Origin: Clostridium sp.
GTDB taxonomy: Bacteria > Bacillota_I > Bacilli_A > Acholeplasmatales > Anaeroplasmataceae
DNA length: 64,000 bases
Reading direction: 5' to 3'
NCBI GenBank assembly: GCA_022010015.1
Contig: CP091735.1
Span: 992,001-1,056,000 of the forward strand
The stretch's first letter is position 1, and every line of letters starts with the position of its first letter. The position numbers and the translations under genes are program-made. This document shows positions 61,614 through 64,000 of this stretch, one piece after another. The notes beneath the pieces were generated by a model, which did not search any database, was not told where the DNA came from, and saw only the letters and a list, made by a program, of their open reading frames with translations.

Positions 61614-64000
61614 ATGAAAGTAAAAAAAATAAAATTGTAGGAGCTATATTAGTTTTTAAATGGTGCTTTAGCTTTGGCATCATGTGGTGAGAAACCAAAG
61701 CCATCTGATAGTATTGGGTCAATTGGTAATGTAACGGAAAGCACAAAGCCAAGTGAAAGTTCAAGTAGTAAGCCAAGCGAGAGTTCTACTACAAAGCCAA
61801 GCGATAGCTCAACAACGAAACCAAGCGATAGCTCAACAACGAAACCAAGCGATAGCTCAACAACGAAACCAAGCGAGAGTTCAAGTAGTAAGCCAAGTGA
61901 AAGTGATCCTTTATTAAGCGTTAAGACAAATGCTATAAATGAGGTTAAAGCTTATGCTGATGATGCTTGGGCTAGTATTTATAATAATGAAACAAGAAAA
62001 GAAATAACTAATATTAGTGATAAAGCTTCAGATGCTATAAATGTAGCAACTACAGAGGATGCAATTACAAAGCTTGTTAGCGATGCTAAGGCTGATATGG
62101 ATGATAAGGTTAATATTTTAAAGGAAACATTATTTAAGGTTAAATTTTTCTGGTGAAACTGAGGTTAGCGTTAAATATGCAAACAAGGTAACAGAAATTA
62201 CTCCTGCTCCTCGTAGTGGCTACGAATTTGTTGGTTGGTATCAAAACGCAAGTCTTACTACTAAATTTGATTTTAATAATCTAATATATGATAATATTAT
62301 TTTATATGCTAAGTGGATTAAAGAAGGTGCAGGTAGTGATGCTCCTCTAAATGCTTCTGGTAGCGTAAGTAAAGAGGGTAGTGTTGCTGTTAGGGAGGTT
62401 AGTGGTAATAGTGAATCTGCCTACATTAAATTCCTTAAAACATCTGGTGAAGAATATAATATTTATTTAAAGGGCCAAAACGATGCTGACTACCGTTTAC
62501 TTGATGAATCAATGGTTTATCAAAGAAGCGTTGATTCATCTACAATACGTGCTGATATTTTAGGTATCAGTGCTGGTAATTATAGTGTTATGATTGCTCC
62601 TAAATCTAGTGATACTAATCCAACAATATGTGATATTGCCGTTATTGCTTATGATAGAAGCGGTTATGCGCACTTTAATTATACTAGTGGTGTTGGTGCT
62701 TATAATGATGATGGTACCTTAAAGGATAATGCTATTGTTTTTATATGTTACTGATGAAAATAAGAATAGTGTTGAATTAAGCTATAAAGGAACTACTGTA
62801 AAGGGTATTGGTAATATTTTGAATTCCGTAGGTGCTGATGTTGGCGGTGGCAAGTGCGCAAATGGTGGTACTGCTAATAGTAATGCAGGAATTATTAAAA
62901 AGCTAGGTGAAGATAATATTCCACTAGTTGTTCGTTTTGTAGGATGCGTTTCTAATAGTGGCTTAAAGAAAAAGGGCGTATTTGATGCCGCAAGTACTCC
63001 CCAAATTGAAGGATTAACAATTTACAATTCTACCGGTAATGGTGGTACTGCTGGTGATAATGGCCATATGGCTCGAATTAAGTCTGGTAAGGATATAACT
63101 CTGGAAGGTGTTGGTAGTGATGCCATTATTGATGGCTGGGGCTTCCATTTTATGGCTGAAAGTTCAAGTCCAAAGCTTGGAAAGAGCTTTGAACTTCGTA
63201 ATGTTACCTTCATCAATACTCCAGAGGATGCAGTTGGTATGGAGGGCGTTCAGGTATCTGCCAATGCTTCTAGTGAATTATCAGCTAGTGTTGAAAGATG
63301 TTGGATTCATAATAATGAATTCTATGGTCCAACAATTAGTAACGCAGCTGAGGGTGATAAGAGCGAGGGCGATGGGTCTTGTGATTTTAAGCGTGGTCAA
63401 TATTTGACTGTTAGTTATAATTATTTTGAAGGCTGTCATAAAACTAATCTTGTAGGTTCATCTGATTCCTCATTACAATATAATTTGACCTATCATCATA
63501 ATTATTGGAAGCTATGTAAGGCAAGAGGCCCATTAGCAAGAAGAGCTAATATTCATATGTATAACAACGTTTTTGAAGGTCAAACTGATTATGCTGTTAA
63601 TACGAGAGCAGACTCTTATATCTTTACAGAATATAATTTGTTCTATACCTGTAAAAATCCTTTTTAGAGTTGATGGTGGTGCAATTAAGAGCTATAATGA
63701 TTCAGTTTCTAGTGCCCTATATCAAAAAGGGTGGCCAAACCGTGGTTGAAAGCAAGGATCAAATTGTAGCAAATAACTGTAAATTTATATCTAAAAAAAA
63801 TATTGATTATAGTAAATTTGATACGGATTCAACATTATCATATATTCCATCTGGGGATTATGGGCTTCAAACAAATGTTACTGAAGCAAGAATGGTTATT
63901 AAGGCTTATGGTGGTGTAAGAAAGGATAATCCTGTTGCAGTTAAGAATGTAGCGATGAGTGATTTATCTTATTTACCAAAGAGTGTTAATCCTAATAAGA
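61614..64000 (+). CDS. Pectate lyase lipoprotein, PL1 family (partial, runs off the window)
   Basis: Extracellular enzyme cleaving polygalacturonate by beta-elimination. Lipobox ALASCGEK, a Ser/Thr/Lys/Pro linker with tandem repeats (61745-61900), an InlB-type repeat (YEFVGWYQN, YAKW) at 62130-62310, a beta domain, and a PL1 right-handed beta-helix from about 62740. The core has RNVTFINTPEDA, ERCWIHNN, CDFKRGQYLTVSYNYFEGCHKTNLVGSSD near 63380, TYHHNYWKLCKARGPLARRANIHMYNNVF near 63490 with the catalytic-type Arg in RGPLARR. Breaks at 61628, 61655, 62150, 62740, 63660 and 63720 are at A/T/G runs. The A8 run at 63793-63800 is in frame. The stop lies beyond 64000. Confidence 0.88.
61801..61872 (+). 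repeat. Three perfect 24-bp tandem repeats in the lipoprotein linker
   Basis: Three identical 24-base units (61801-61824, 61825-61848, 61849-61872) encode SDSSTTKP-type octapeptides. Imperfect copies flank them on both sides (61745-61800 and 61873-61896). The exact repeats suggest recent slippage and variable length between strains. Confidence 0.9.

Noticed and set aside
61745..61900. CRISPR-like repeat array
   Set aside because: The 24-bp units are contiguous without spacers and encode an in-frame Ser/Thr/Lys/Pro stalk.

Overview
The window looks like chromosomal DNA from an AT-rich, low-GC Bacillota (Bacilli side), probably a gut bacterium. Evidence: Bacillus-like blocks (spoIIE-tilS-hpt-ftsH-rqcP; yabP-yabQ; yunC-yunB-yutD-yutI-yuiD), the standard code (TGA stops, TGG for Trp), single-membrane lipoproteins, a LafB-type glycolipid synthase and a pectate lyase. 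SpoIIE, YabP, YabQ and YunB suggest a spore former or a recent descendant of one.

The sequence carries a pervasive indel pattern. Almost every conserved gene is broken into overlapping frames at short homopolymers. Runs expected to be 8 or 9 A/T appear as 7 or 8, and many runs expected to be 4 appear as 5. Restoring those lengths rebuilds complete housekeeping proteins, so I read these breaks as consensus errors of a noisy long-read assembly. Each gene is therefore annotated over its reconstructed span. A few genes look truly decayed because domains are missing, not just shifted.

Layout: (1) 0.2-1.3 kb, preQ1 riboswitch and QueT-like transporter; (2) 1.3-4.5 kb, YccF and a patchwork of gene remnants (alkyltransferase, serine recombinase, HtrA, GyrI-like/ATPase chimera); (3) 4.5-11.6 kb, a DtxR-type regulator with two operator boxes, a YgbA-like protein, a two-subunit ABC exporter-fold pair and an ECF-type transporter, probably a metal, heme or metallophore uptake unit; (4) 11.7-14.4 kb, a secreted cysteine-peptidase-like protein and two paralogous lipoproteins; (5) 14.4-21.5 kb, a Pho-box-controlled pstSCAB-phoU-phoP-phoR locus with a domain-permuted PstS; (6) 21.5-25.8 kb, MFS transporter, MarR regulator, alcohol and aldehyde dehydrogenases; (7) 25.8-29.9 kb, sugar-phosphate isomerase family protein, HD hydrolase, CmpB-type membrane protein, glycolipid synthase, acetyltransferase; (8) 29.9-42 kb, lysS, yabQ, yabP, rqcP, ftsH, hpt, tilS and spoIIE on the minus strand, interrupted by an opposite-strand insert (dehydrogenase, PlsC, DagK-like kinase, lipoprotein); (9) 42-46 kb, maf, dus, hflX, pepT; (10) 46-53 kb, a reduced ClpC-like AAA+ protein, c-di-AMP synthase with a PAS/degenerate-GGDEF neighbour, fthC, ispD, ispF; (11) 53-57.8 kb, hydrolase, CBS protein, yunC, yunB, yutD, NifU-like, YuiD-like, acetyltransferase; (12) 57.9-64 kb, a very large surface lipoprotein and a PL1 pectate lyase lipoprotein that runs off the window.

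How the genes work together: the pst locus couples phosphate uptake to its own two-component system. The DtxR unit probably imports a metal complex under metal control. plsC, the DagK-like kinase, lafB and the YuiD-like PAP2 protein serve membrane lipid and glycolipid synthesis. The two terminal lipoproteins point to plant cell wall pectin as a carbon source. I saw no tRNA, rRNA, CRISPR array or intact mobile element.
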